DNA from: an uncultured Clostridia bacterium
GTDB lineage: Bacteria > Bacillota > Clostridia > Christensenellales > Borkfalkiaceae
Assembly (NCBI GenBank): GCA_947177495.1
Contig: CAMWUS010000016.1
Span: 1 to 13,479, forward strand
Length of the DNA: 13,479 nt
Direction of reading: 5' to 3'
The notes beneath the pieces are model-generated. The model saw nothing but the letters and a program-made list of their open reading frames with translations. It searched no databases and was not told where the DNA came from. Position 1 is the first letter of the stretch. Every line of letters begins with the position of its first letter. Below are positions 1-5,760 of the stretch, in pieces. The position numbers were made by a program, and so were the translations under genes.

Positions 1-509
1 AAATAGAGGTGTCTTACGTATTTCATTTTCTTGTTGGCATATTTCATGGTGTTCCACGTCCCGCCCTTTCTTTCGGTATTCCAAATCGCAAACACGATAT
101 CGGAACGGTCGACCATATACTTGTTGCGCTTTTGAAAGCACGCCATAGAAAACTCGTGCGATACGTAGTGCACTTTATCTAATTTTGCAAGAACGCGCGC
201 GTATCTTTTTTTGTCGGAAGTCGACCACTTTGCGTCTTGCCCGTCGCAGGGAATAGCACCCTCGATAAAAATATGCGGATAGTTCGTATCGCGCAATTCG
301 ATACATACTTCGGCAAAATCCAAATCCGCGCCGATTGCACAGCCCGTTATAAAATAATTGTAGCCGTATTTTTCAATCAGCCATTCGATATCCCTGTAAA
401 GCATAGCAAGGTATTTTTTGTGTTCTTCCCCGCCGTCGTAATAATTCCACGGGAAGCCCTTGGGTCTGTGCCCCGTTACGCAACATACTTTGGTTCGTTT
501 GACTTTCAT
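1..509 (-). CDS. SLOG superfamily DUF1273 (YpsA-like) protein, C-terminus cut by window edge
   Basis: I translated 169 codons from ATG 509 to the window edge; the stop lies outside. The protein opens MKVKRTKVCCVTGHRPKGFP, the N-terminal GHRP nucleotide-binding signature of DUF1273/YpsA-like SLOG proteins. Further in come ITGCAIGADLDFAEV, a KRYARVLAKLDKV stretch, RNKYMVDRSDIVFAIW and a GGTWNTMKYA motif, all in the family's order. SLOG domains have a Rossmann-like fold and are thought to bind nucleotide-derived ligands; members occur as general housekeeping-associated proteins of unknown role and in defence or conflict systems. No ligand can be read from this sequence. An in-frame TGA lies upstream, and ATG 509 puts the GHRP motif where the family has it; an in-frame GTG at 543 is less likely. 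The gene has its own promoter and a long structured leader, so it is not part of the ribosomal operon. The family assignment is strong; the function is unknown. Confidence 0.88.
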   Translation of the reverse strand, partial: MKVKRTKVCCVTGHRPKGFPWNYYDGGEEHKKYLAMLYRDIEWLIEKYGYNYFITGCAIGADLDFAEVCIELRDTNYPHIFIEGAIPCDGQDAKWSTSDKKRYARVLAKLDKVHYVSHEFSMACFQKRNKYMVDRSDIVFAIWNTERKGGTWNTMKYANKKMKYVRHLY

Positions 510-543
510 AAAAAAGATGCCGCCCCCTTGCGAGAACGGCACC
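510..543 (-). terminator. Leader attenuator-type terminator directly before the SLOG gene
   Basis: On the minus strand, arm GGTGCCGTTCTC (543-532), loop GCAA (531-528) and arm GGGGGCGGCATC (527-516) form a 12-bp stem with four G-U pairs. A run of six T (515-510) follows, and the next base begins the ATG. This is a textbook intrinsic terminator shape, but it sits between the promoter and the gene it would serve. The AAGGGGG that is the only plausible ribosome binding site (529-523) lies in the loop and 3' arm, so the fold would also block translation. A competing helix is described under the leader. Confidence 0.7.
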
Positions 544-612
544 GTAGAATATGCCGTTCATCGTAGTCGCCAAACCAATTTTACGCCTCCATGGGAATTG
601 TAAACGATTACT

Positions 613-640
613 GGACATATTTCTACCAAGAAATATGTCC
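613..640. repeat. Perfect 12-bp inverted repeat in the SLOG leader
   Basis: The arms GGACATATTTCT (613-624) and AGAAATATGTCC (629-640) match exactly around a 4-base spacer, ACCA. There is no T-run on either side, so this is not a terminator. It lies about 30-57 bases inside the predicted transcript. It may be hairpin P2 of the leader RNA, which I favour because other helices enclose it, or a DNA operator for a dimeric repressor placed downstream of the promoter. Confidence 0.75.
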
Positions 641-676
641 CATAAAGGCATTATTTAAAATTGATTTGGCTTTTTC

Positions 677-705
677 ATTGTAGCAGATTTTAACAGGAAA
701 GTCAA
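677..705 (-). promoter_or_regulatory. Sigma-70-type promoter for the SLOG gene
   Basis: Read on the minus strand, -35 is TTGACT (705-700) and -10 is TACAAT (682-677), each 5/6 to consensus, with an exact 17-base spacer. The expected start is at 671-670, which is exactly where the 15-bp leader helix P1 begins. The -35 box lies only one base beyond the T-run of the rplQ terminator, so the transcription units are back to back on the same strand. Confidence 0.8.
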
Positions 706-706
706 T

Positions 707-736
707 AAAAAAGCGCAACGTAATGTTGCGCTTTTT
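707..736 (-). terminator. Intrinsic terminator ending the ribosomal cluster
   Basis: The arms AAAAAGCGCAAC (708-719) and GTTGCGCTTTTT (725-736) pair perfectly over 12 bp around a 5-base loop, giving a T-tract on both strands. On the minus strand it follows the rplQ stop by 37 bases and ends in six T. It closes the long operon; it could also work on the opposite strand, where no gene is seen. Confidence 0.9.
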
Positions 737-772
737 AGATTACTTAATTTGCTTTGGCTAAGCCGTCAGTCT

Positions 773-1279
773 TTATACCAACTCGATAATTGCAGTTTCA
801 GCCGCATCGCCACGACGCTGACCGAGAAGATAAATTCTCGTATAACCGCCGCCCTGACCGAGCTCATCTTTGCGTTGCGCGTACTTGGGCGCAATCTCGT
901 TGAACAGCTTCTCCATAAGGGGATGCTGAATTTGCTCGGTGCGCGCTTTATACTCGCTCTTCTTCTCGTTGAAAGCCTTGATCTCCTGCAAGTCGTACGT
1001 CTTTGCCATGATAGCGCGGCGTGCGGCAAGCTTCTTGGGACCGTCTTTATAGCTCGTCGTTTTGATTTCCTTGCCCTTCTTGTCCTTGGCAACGACTTCG
1101 ATTTCTACGACGTCGGCATAAGTGTTGATGGCTTTCGTGATAAGTTTTTCCACGTAGGGCTGCAACTCTTTTGCGCGAGCCGCCGTGGTTTCGATTTTTC
1201 CGTACCAAAGAAGCTGAGAAGCCTGATTTCTAAGAATTGCCATTCTCTGCTTTGTGGTTCTGCCTAATTTACCCGGCAT
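773..1279 (-). CDS. rplQ: 50S ribosomal protein L17, long form
   Basis: L17 lies at the exit of the peptide tunnel on the large subunit and is the usual last gene of the alpha operon. The core is recognisable: an N-terminal KLGRT, residues 17-50 RNQASQLL...RAKELQPYVEKLI, LMEKLFNEIAP (121-131) and the closing GGYTRI...IELV. At 168 residues it is longer than the roughly 110-130 of most bacterial L17s. The extra length is internal: about 51-82, rich in V/E/K, about 93-119, and a short KDELGQ near 137-142. ATG 1279 follows AAGGAGG, which is encoded by the last codons of rpoA; the gap to the rpoA stop is 3 bases. The frame is intact, so the insertions are not a frameshift. A terminator follows. 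Confidence 0.95.
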   Translation of the reverse strand: MPGKLGRTTKQRMAILRNQASQLLWYGKIETTAARAKELQPYVEKLITKAINTYADVVEIEVVAKDKKGKEIKTTSYKDGPKKLAARRAIMAKTYDLQEIKAFNEKKSEYKARTEQIQHPLMEKLFNEIAPKYAQRKDELGQGGGYTRIYLLGQRRGDAAETAIIELV

Positions 1280-1282
1280 CTT

Positions 1283-2242
1283 TTAATCCTCCTTTTTTTC
1301 GAGTGTAAGACCGTAAGCTTCCAGCTTTTGCATAACTTCGTCCAAAGATTTCTTGCCGAGGTTTCTCACCTTCAACATCTCGTCCTCCGTCTTGCGGCAC
1401 AGGTCTTCCACCGTGTGAATGTTCGCTCTCTTGAGACAGTTGTAGGAACGCACGGAAAAATCCATATCCTCAATCTTCATCGAGAGAATTTGCTGTTGTT
1501 TGTCGTCGTCCGTTTTCACGAGGATATCCATATCCTTAATCGTATCCGAAAGGTTTACGAACAAATTGATATGATCCTGCATGATTTTGGCGGCAAGGGA
1601 AACGATTTCTTTCCCCGAGAACGTGCCGTCCGTCCAAACTTCAATGGTAAGTCTGTCGTAGTCGATATTCTGACCGACACGGGCAGGCTCTACGTTGTAG
1701 TTGACCTTTTGTACGGGCGTATAGATGGAGTCGATGGGAATGTAGTCGATTACCGTCTGCGAAGGCTTGTTGTCCTTTGCGGGGCGATAACCTCTGCCGC
1801 GCCCGATCGTGATTTCCATATCGATTTTTCCGCCTGCGTCCACCGTGCAGATGTACTGGTCGGAATTGACGATTTCCACTTCCGCATCCTGCGAAATGTC
1901 CGCAGCGGTGATGACGGCGGGTCCCTCTTTGGTCAAACGGAGGGTTTTGGTATAATCCTTATCCGTAACGCGCGTTTTAATTGCGAGTAATTTGAGGTTA
2001 AGGATGATTTCCGTTACGTCTTCTTTTACGCCGGGAATTGCGCAAAACTCATGTTTTACGCTCCCGTCCATGAACTTAATGCCCTGCGCCGCAGCTCCGG
2101 GGAGTGCCGACAACAGGATTCGTCTGAGACAGTTGCCTATAGTAAGACCGAAGCCCTTTTCAAGCGGCTCTACAACGATTTTCGCATAATCCTTTGCGTC
2201 GTTCTCCGAGACCTCGATTTTGGGCATATCCATTTCGATCAT
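1283..2242 (-). CDS. rpoA: DNA-directed RNA polymerase alpha subunit
   Basis: This 319-residue protein is the scaffold for polymerase assembly and carries the promoter-contacting C-terminal domain. The N-terminal domain (about 1-235) has EPLEKGFGLTIGNCLRRILL for dimerisation and GRGRGY at 147-152. A linker near 240-255 (TDDDKQQQ) leads to the C-terminal domain (about 256-313), with VRSYNCLKRANI and RNLGKKSLDE. R265, N268, N294, G296, K298 and S299, the DNA-contacting residues in E. coli numbering, fall on the same positions here, so UP-element binding should be kept. The start at MIEMDMPKIEV is chosen because AAGGAGG lies 7 bases upstream. It sits between rpsD (gap 23) and rplQ (gap 3), the usual alpha-operon place. 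Confidence 0.98.
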   Translation of the reverse strand: MIEMDMPKIEVSENDAKDYAKIVVEPLEKGFGLTIGNCLRRILLSALPGAAAQGIKFMDGSVKHEFCAIPGVKEDVTEIILNLKLLAIKTRVTDKDYTKTLRLTKEGPAVITAADISQDAEVEIVNSDQYICTVDAGGKIDMEITIGRGRGYRPAKDNKPSQTVIDYIPIDSIYTPVQKVNYNVEPARVGQNIDYDRLTIEVWTDGTFSGKEIVSLAAKIMQDHINLFVNLSDTIKDMDILVKTDDDKQQQILSMKIEDMDFSVRSYNCLKRANIHTVEDLCRKTEDEMLKVRNLGKKSLDEVMQKLEAYGLTLEKKED

Positions 2243-2265
2243 GTAGCTACCTCCTTATATTTAAA

Positions 2266-2889
2266 TTACTTGGAGTACAATTCGACAATCATGTGTTCCG
2301 AAATCTGACTGTCAACGTCCTCGCGGGTAGGAAGAGCCAAAACTTTGCCCTCCAGCTTCTCGGGATCGAATTCGAGCCACTTGGGCATATTCGCAACCTT
2401 CATCGTTTTGATTTGCTCGAAGAATTTATTCTTTTTGCGGTTTTCCTTAACGGTGATCACGTCGCCCGCTTTTACGATGTAGGAAGGAATGTTTACCGTT
2501 CTTCCGTTCACCGCAAAATGGGAGTGATTGACGAGCTGTCTCGCCTGCGTACGCGAAGCGCCTACGCCCATACGGAAGATAACGTTATCGAGGCGGCGCT
2601 CCAAAAGGGAGAGCATGTTTTCACCCGTGATACCCTTCATTCTATCCGCCATCTCGTAGTACTTGCGGAACTGACCTTCCTGTACGCCGTAAATACGCTT
2701 GGTCTTCTGTTTTTCACGAAGCTGCAATCCGTATTCGGAAACCTTCTTTCTGCCTGCGCCGTGCTGTCCGGGAGGAAGGGGGCGCTTGTTGAAAGGGCAC
2801 TTCTCCATGTAGCACTTTTCACCTTTCAAAAAGAGCTTCGCACCCTCTCTTCTGCAAAGTTTGCATTTTGCGTCTCTATAAACTGCCAT
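2266..2889 (-). CDS. rpsD: 30S ribosomal protein S4, zinc-binding type
   Basis: S4 is a primary 16S rRNA binder that starts 30S assembly and is a known translational regulator of its own operon in E. coli and of rpsD in B. subtilis. At 207 residues it is full length. The N-terminus carries C9, C12, C26 and C31 in a C-X2-C...C-X4-C zinc module, the C+ form of S4. The S4 RNA-binding domain follows at about 95-160 (LLERRLDNVIFRMGVG, ARQLVNHSHFAVNG). AGGAGG lies 7 bases before ATG 2889. In Bacillus rpsD is at another locus; its position here between rpsK and rpoA is the common Clostridia arrangement and makes S4 feedback on the leader at 3686-3886 possible. Confidence 0.97.
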   Translation of the reverse strand: MAVYRDAKCKLCRREGAKLFLKGEKCYMEKCPFNKRPLPPGQHGAGRKKVSEYGLQLREKQKTKRIYGVQEGQFRKYYEMADRMKGITGENMLSLLERRLDNVIFRMGVGASRTQARQLVNHSHFAVNGRTVNIPSYIVKAGDVITVKENRKKNKFFEQIKTMKVANMPKWLEFDPEKLEGKVLALPTREDVDSQISEHMIVELYSK

Positions 2890-2904
2890 TTGTCTTTCCT
2901 CCTA

Positions 2905-3303
2905 TTAAACTCTTCTGCGCTTAGGCGGACGGCAACCGTTGTGAGGAATGGGGGAAACGTCGGAAATGAGCGTAACCTCCAATTCGCAATTCGCAAGCGC
3001 GCGAATTGCGGACTCTCTGCCCGCGCCGGGACCTTTCACGTAAACTTCTACAAAGCGAAGTCCGTGTTCTTTTGCCGCTTTTGCCGCCGTTTCCGTAGCC
3101 ATCTGCGCCGCAAACGGGGTACCCTTTCTCGAACCCTTGAATCCGAGCGAACCTGCGCTCGACCAAGAAATCGCGTTACCGCTCATATCGGTGAACGTAA
3201 CCAACGTATTATTGAAGGTGGACTGAATATGGACTTGTCCTCTGTCAACCTTTTTCAGCTCTCTGCGCTTACGCGTAGCAACTGTTTTTTTCTTTTCAGC
3301 CAT
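2905..3303 (-). CDS. rpsK: 30S ribosomal protein S11
   Basis: S11 forms part of the 30S platform near the mRNA exit. The 132-residue protein has a basic N-terminal tail (KKKTVATRKRRELKKV), the core VHIQSTFNNTLVTFTD, KGSRKGTPFAAQMA and the universal ending HNGCRPPKRRRV. Length and ending show it is complete. ATG 3303 is preceded by AAGGAG. The gaps are 13 bases to rpsM and 15 to rpsD. Confidence 0.97.
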   Translation of the reverse strand: MAEKKKTVATRKRRELKKVDRGQVHIQSTFNNTLVTFTDMSGNAISWSSAGSLGFKGSRKGTPFAAQMATETAAKAAKEHGLRFVEVYVKGPGAGRESAIRALANCELEVTLISDVSPIPHNGCRPPKRRRV

Positions 3304-3316
3304 AATCCGTTACTCC

Positions 3317-3685
3317 TTACTTCTTCTTGTTCGCCACCGTGCGACGGGGACCCTTTCTCGTTCTCGCGTTACGCTTCGTGCTCTGTCCGCGAACGGGAAG
3401 CCCCTTTCTGTGACGTACGCCACGATAGCATCCGATTTCCATCAGACGCTTGATGTTGAGGCTGACCGCCCCGCGAAGCTCGCCCTCCACGGTATAGTGG
3501 TGGTCGATATATTCTCTCAATTTGGAAACGTCGTTCTCGTCCAAATCCTTAACTCTCGTATCGGGATTGATGCCCGTTGCGGCAAGAATTTTTTTGGACG
3601 TGGTAAGACCGATTCCGTAGATGTAGGTGAGACCGATCTCAACCCGCTTTTCTCTCGGTAAATCCACACCGGCAATACGTGCCAT
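3317..3685 (-). CDS. rpsM: 30S ribosomal protein S13
   Basis: S13 sits in the 30S head, contacts the P-site tRNA with its C-terminal tail, and forms bridges to the 50S subunit. The 122 residues include ARIAGVDLPREKRVEIGLTY, the helix-hairpin-helix region YGIGLTTSKKILAATGI, CYRGVRHRKGLPVRGQ and a basic tail ending TRKGPRRTVANKKK. GGAGG lies 10 bases before ATG 3685. It is the first gene after the internal promoter, with a leader of about 200 bases, so in the alpha operon its start is the natural place for regulation. Confidence 0.97.
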   Translation of the reverse strand: MARIAGVDLPREKRVEIGLTYIYGIGLTTSKKILAATGINPDTRVKDLDENDVSKLREYIDHHYTVEGELRGAVSLNIKRLMEIGCYRGVRHRKGLPVRGQSTKRNARTRKGPRRTVANKKK

Positions 3686-3886
3686 GAACCTTTAACCTCC
3701 GTGTTATTCGGTAAATATTTTTTTTGTTATATATAGTCCGTTTCCGAGGGAAACAGTGGAAAATATTTCCGTTCGGAACCGTGTGATTTTCGTACTTAAA
3801 CGCGCAAAGTAAGCCGATATCCCGCAAATTTTCTTGCGGAAATCAGCTTGCAACTCATATTTTCACGCTTTTTTCATAAAAGCGCG
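3686..3886 (-). promoter_or_regulatory. Structured leader of the alpha operon, candidate ribosomal-protein autoregulatory RNA
   Basis: The leader runs from the predicted start near 3886 to rpsM. Seen on the minus-strand RNA: a 7-bp hairpin at the extreme 5' end (CGCTTTT 3884-3878 with 3872-3866); a two-part hairpin with an 8-bp outer helix (3849-3842 with 3818-3811, one G-U) and a 6-bp inner helix (3839-3834 with 3827-3822); and an 11-bp interrupted helix (3778-3766 with 3753-3742). No T-run follows any of them, so control, if any, would be at translation. In E. coli S4 represses this operon through a pseudoknot before rpsM, and rpsD lies downstream here too. No coding frame in the gap is convincing. 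The S4 link is inference. Confidence 0.5.
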
Positions 3887-3892
3887 GAAAAT

Positions 3893-3921
3893 ATTATAGC
3901 ATAAAAATTACGCGTTGTCAA
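3893..3921 (-). promoter_or_regulatory. Perfect-consensus sigma-70 promoter for rpsM-rpsK-rpsD-rpoA-rplQ
   Basis: On the minus strand TTGACA (3921-3916) and TATAAT (3898-3893) are separated by exactly 17 bases, a full match to the vegetative promoter consensus. It begins 6 bases after the rpmJ stop, and no terminator lies between, so readthrough from the spc transcript is also expected. Confidence 0.93.
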
Positions 3922-3926
3922 CGATT

Positions 3927-4043
3927 TTAACCCTGTCTTTGCTTATGGCTCTTGTCTTTCGAACAAATAACCATTACTTTCCCGTTTCTTTTAATGACCT
4001 TGCACTTATCGCACATCGGCTTCACGGAAGGACGAACTTTCAT
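3927..4043 (-). CDS. rpmJ: 50S ribosomal protein L36, zinc-binding type
   Basis: This 38-codon gene was found by translating from ATG 4043; it reads MKVRPSVKPMCDKCKVIKRN and ends KSHKQRQG, then TAA. L36 is the smallest large-subunit protein and binds 23S rRNA near the base of the L7/L12 stalk. C11, C14, C27 and H33 give the C-C-C-H zinc site, so this is the zinc form. AGGAG lies 9 bases upstream. It follows infA by 46 bases and is the last gene before the alpha-operon promoter, its usual place. Confidence 0.97.
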   Translation of the reverse strand: MKVRPSVKPMCDKCKVIKRNGKVMVICSKDKSHKQRQG

Positions 4044-4089
4044 AAAATTACGCTCCTAAAACTTTAATCTGTATTTGTACTTGCTCTAA

Positions 4090-4311
4090 TTACGACTTGC
4101 TGCGCCAAGTAATTCTGCCTTTGCTTAAATCGTAAGGGCTCATTTCCAGCTTCACCGAATCGCCTTCGATGATGCGGATATAATTCATTCTCAGCTTCCC
4201 CGAAATGTACGCGGTAATCACGTGACCGTTGGAAAGCTTTACTTTAAACGTTGCATTGGGAAGGGCTTCGATAACTTTGCCTTCCGCTTCGATTACGTCG
4301 TCTTTGGACAT
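4090..4311 (-). CDS. infA: Translation initiation factor IF-1
   Basis: IF-1 binds the ribosomal A site during initiation and helps IF-2 and IF-3. The 73 residues are a single S1/OB-fold domain: MSKDDVIEAEGKVIEALPNA, then HVITAYISGKLRMNYIRI and a closing SPYDLSKGRITWR. This is the full family length of about 72. GGAGG lies 4 bases before ATG 4311, slightly close. In many Firmicutes a small KOW-domain gene lies between map and infA; here the gap is 18 bases and no such gene exists. Confidence 0.98.
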   Translation of the reverse strand: MSKDDVIEAEGKVIEALPNATFKVKLSNGHVITAYISGKLRMNYIRIIEGDSVKLEMSPYDLSKGRITWRSKS

Positions 4312-4329
4312 ATCTCCTCCACAATTTCC

Positions 4330-5073
4330 TTACAAGGTGAGTATTTCCACGCCGTCCTTGCGAACGACAAGGGTGTTCTCGTAATGCGCCGCGCATTTCC
4401 CGTCCGAAGTGACCGCCGTCCAACCGTCCGGCAATACCTTCACGCGGAATCCGCCTGCGGCAATCATCGGCTCTACGCAGATGACGGTATTTTCGGCAAG
4501 CCGTACGCCCGTGCCCTTGCGCCCGAAGTTGGGAACGCTCGGATCTTCGTGCATCTCTCTGCCGATTCCGTGCCCCGTATATGCCCGCACGACGGAAAAC
4601 CCGTTTGCTTCCGCATATTGCTGAACGCGGTACCCGATGTCGTAGAGCGGCGTGCCCGCCTTTAAACCTTCGATTCCTTTGTAGAAACACTCTTCCGTAA
4701 CGCGGACGAGCTTTTTCTTTTCTTCGGAAACTTCGCCGATACAGAACGTTCTCGCGCCGTCACCGTGGAACCCGTTCTTATAGGCGCACAAGTCGACGCT
4801 GACGATGTCCCCTTCCTCGATGACTCTTTCCGAAGGAATCCCGTGCACCACCACCTCGTTAACGGAGACGCACGCGGACGCGGGATAGCCGCAATAGCCG
4901 AGACAGCTCGGTTCGGCGCCGCTCGCCGTTATGAAATTGTAGACGAGCTCATCCACTTCCTTCGTCGTCATTCCCGCACGAATGCGGTCGCCCACGAAGT
5001 TTAAACAGTCGCGCACAATCTTGCACGGCTCGCGTAAGAGTTCGATTTCTTGCTCTGTTTTGGTGAAAATCAT
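4330..5073 (-). CDS. map: Methionine aminopeptidase, type I
   Basis: The enzyme removes the initiator methionine from nascent proteins whose second residue is small, using a two-metal site. The 247 residues carry all five metal ligands: D94 and D105 (SVDLCAYKNGFHGDGART), H168 (TGHGIG), E201 (VEPM) and E232 (HYENT). H77 and H175, the substrate-side histidines, are also present. The length of about 250 and the lack of an N-terminal zinc-finger or SH3-binding extension fit the short bacterial type Ia. I chose ATG 5073, giving MIFTKTEQEIELL; the frame stays open to 5229 but that part is antisense-like sequence inside adk. The start comes one base after the adk stop (TAATATG) with no clear ribosome binding site, so translation is probably coupled to adk. 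Confidence 0.96.
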   Translation of the reverse strand: MIFTKTEQEIELLREPCKIVRDCLNFVGDRIRAGMTTKEVDELVYNFITASGAEPSCLGYCGYPASACVSVNEVVVHGIPSERVIEEGDIVSVDLCAYKNGFHGDGARTFCIGEVSEEKKKLVRVTEECFYKGIEGLKAGTPLYDIGYRVQQYAEANGFSVVRAYTGHGIGREMHEDPSVPNFGRKGTGVRLAENTVICVEPMIAAGGFRVKVLPDGWTAVTSDGKCAAHYENTLVVRKDGVEILTL

Positions 5074-5074
5074 A

Positions 5075-5710
5075 TTACTTGCAGAGCTTGTCGAGCGTGG
5101 CTTTGATTTCCTCGAACAGCACCTCAGCGGGAGCCTCGGAACCCGTAAAGTTGAGGATGATGCCCTTCTTCGTGTAATAGTCGATGAGGGGCGCCGTTTG
5201 CTCGGTGTATACTTTGAGGCGGCTTCCAACCGTTTCGGGATTGTCGTCCTTGCGCTGGTAAAGCTCGCCGCCGCAGCGGGAGCATGCAGTTGCGCCGTTC
5301 AACGTGGAAACGTGGTAGCTCTCTCCGCACTCTTTGCAAACTCTCCGTCCGCAAAGGCGGTCCATGAGAAGTTTGAAATCGATATTGATATTCACAACCC
5401 CGTCGATATGAGCGAATTTATCGAGCTCGCCCGCCTGATAGAGGTTGCGGGGGAAACCGTCGAGCAAATATCCCTTTTTGCAATCATCCCAAGTGAGACG
5501 GTCGCGCACGATTTCGCACGTTACCTCGTCGGGAACAAGCTCGCCCTTATCGGTATACGATTTGGCAAGCAAGCCGATTTTCGTTCCGTTTTTAATGTTT
5601 GCACGGAAGATGTCGCCCGTAGAGATATGAACGAGACCGTAACGATCGGCAATCTTGGTTGCTTGCGTGCCCTTGCCTGCGCCGGGCGCACCAAGTAAAA
5701 TCAAATTCAT
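5075..5710 (-). CDS. adk: Adenylate kinase, zinc-lid type
   Basis: The enzyme interconverts ATP and AMP with two ADP in the cytoplasm. The 211-residue protein has the P-loop GAPGAGKGT (7-15), STGDIFR (30-36) at the AMP site, DGFPRN (84-89) and a long lid (about 121-158). The lid has C125-X2-C128 and C143-X2-C146, the four-cysteine zinc form common in Gram-positive bacteria. RKDDNPETVGSRL follows. AAAGGGG lies 8 bases before ATG 5710. It follows secY, as in Bacillus and Clostridia, but across a 149-base gap with a large palindrome. It precedes map with 1 base between them. Confidence 0.97.
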   Translation of the reverse strand: MNLILLGAPGAGKGTQATKIADRYGLVHISTGDIFRANIKNGTKIGLLAKSYTDKGELVPDEVTCEIVRDRLTWDDCKKGYLLDGFPRNLYQAGELDKFAHIDGVVNINIDFKLLMDRLCGRRVCKECGESYHVSTLNGATACSRCGGELYQRKDDNPETVGSRLKVYTEQTAPLIDYYTKKGIILNFTGSEAPAEVLFEEIKATLDKLCK

Positions 5711-5760
5711 GCGGAATTCCCCTTTCTGTTAATTCAAAGCGAAGTTCTTAAATAAGTTCG

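Larger units (their letters stand above)
510..670 (-). promoter_or_regulatory. Structured 5' leader RNA with riboswitch/attenuator layout
   Basis: The predicted transcript starts near 670. Helices seen by eye on the minus-strand RNA: P1 is 15 bp, 670-656 with 583-569, one G-U pair. P1b is 9-11 bp, 649-639 with 595-585, two G-U pairs, sharing its last two bases with P2. P2 is a perfect 12-bp hairpin, 640-629 with 624-613, loop TGGT. P3 is 4 bp, 611-608 with 603-600. After a 5-base linker comes an 11-bp antiterminator, 563-552 with 541-531, with one bulged base (560). It shares its 3' strand with the terminator at 543-516, so the two cannot form together. This is the domain order of a riboswitch or a protein- or tRNA-controlled attenuator: sensing rod, then switch. 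I do not recognise a known class. The ligand is unknown and the regulatory role is inferred. Confidence 0.65.

Noticed and set aside
569..583. A T-box-like element in the SLOG leader
   Set aside because: The leader is too short and lacks a convincing T-box sequence or specifier loop; the UUGG here is part of the closing helix.
373..651. A 92-codon minus-strand frame starting in the SLOG leader, possibly a leader peptide
   Set aside because: It has no ribosome binding site, runs through the whole leader structure and into the SLOG gene in another frame, and has no stop near the switch as a leader peptide would.
2194..3453. A 419-codon open frame on the plus strand
   Set aside because: It lies antisense to rpsD, rpsK and part of rpoA, which are certain. 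Its translation has no family resemblance and follows from codon use on the other strand.
3866..3884. Hairpin after rpmJ read as a terminator of the spc operon
   Set aside because: It lies downstream of the new promoter and is not followed by a T-run on the minus strand.
5074..5229. N-terminal extension of map inside adk
   Set aside because: The extra residues are arginine/serine-rich shadow sequence. The family start and the adk stop favour ATG 5073.
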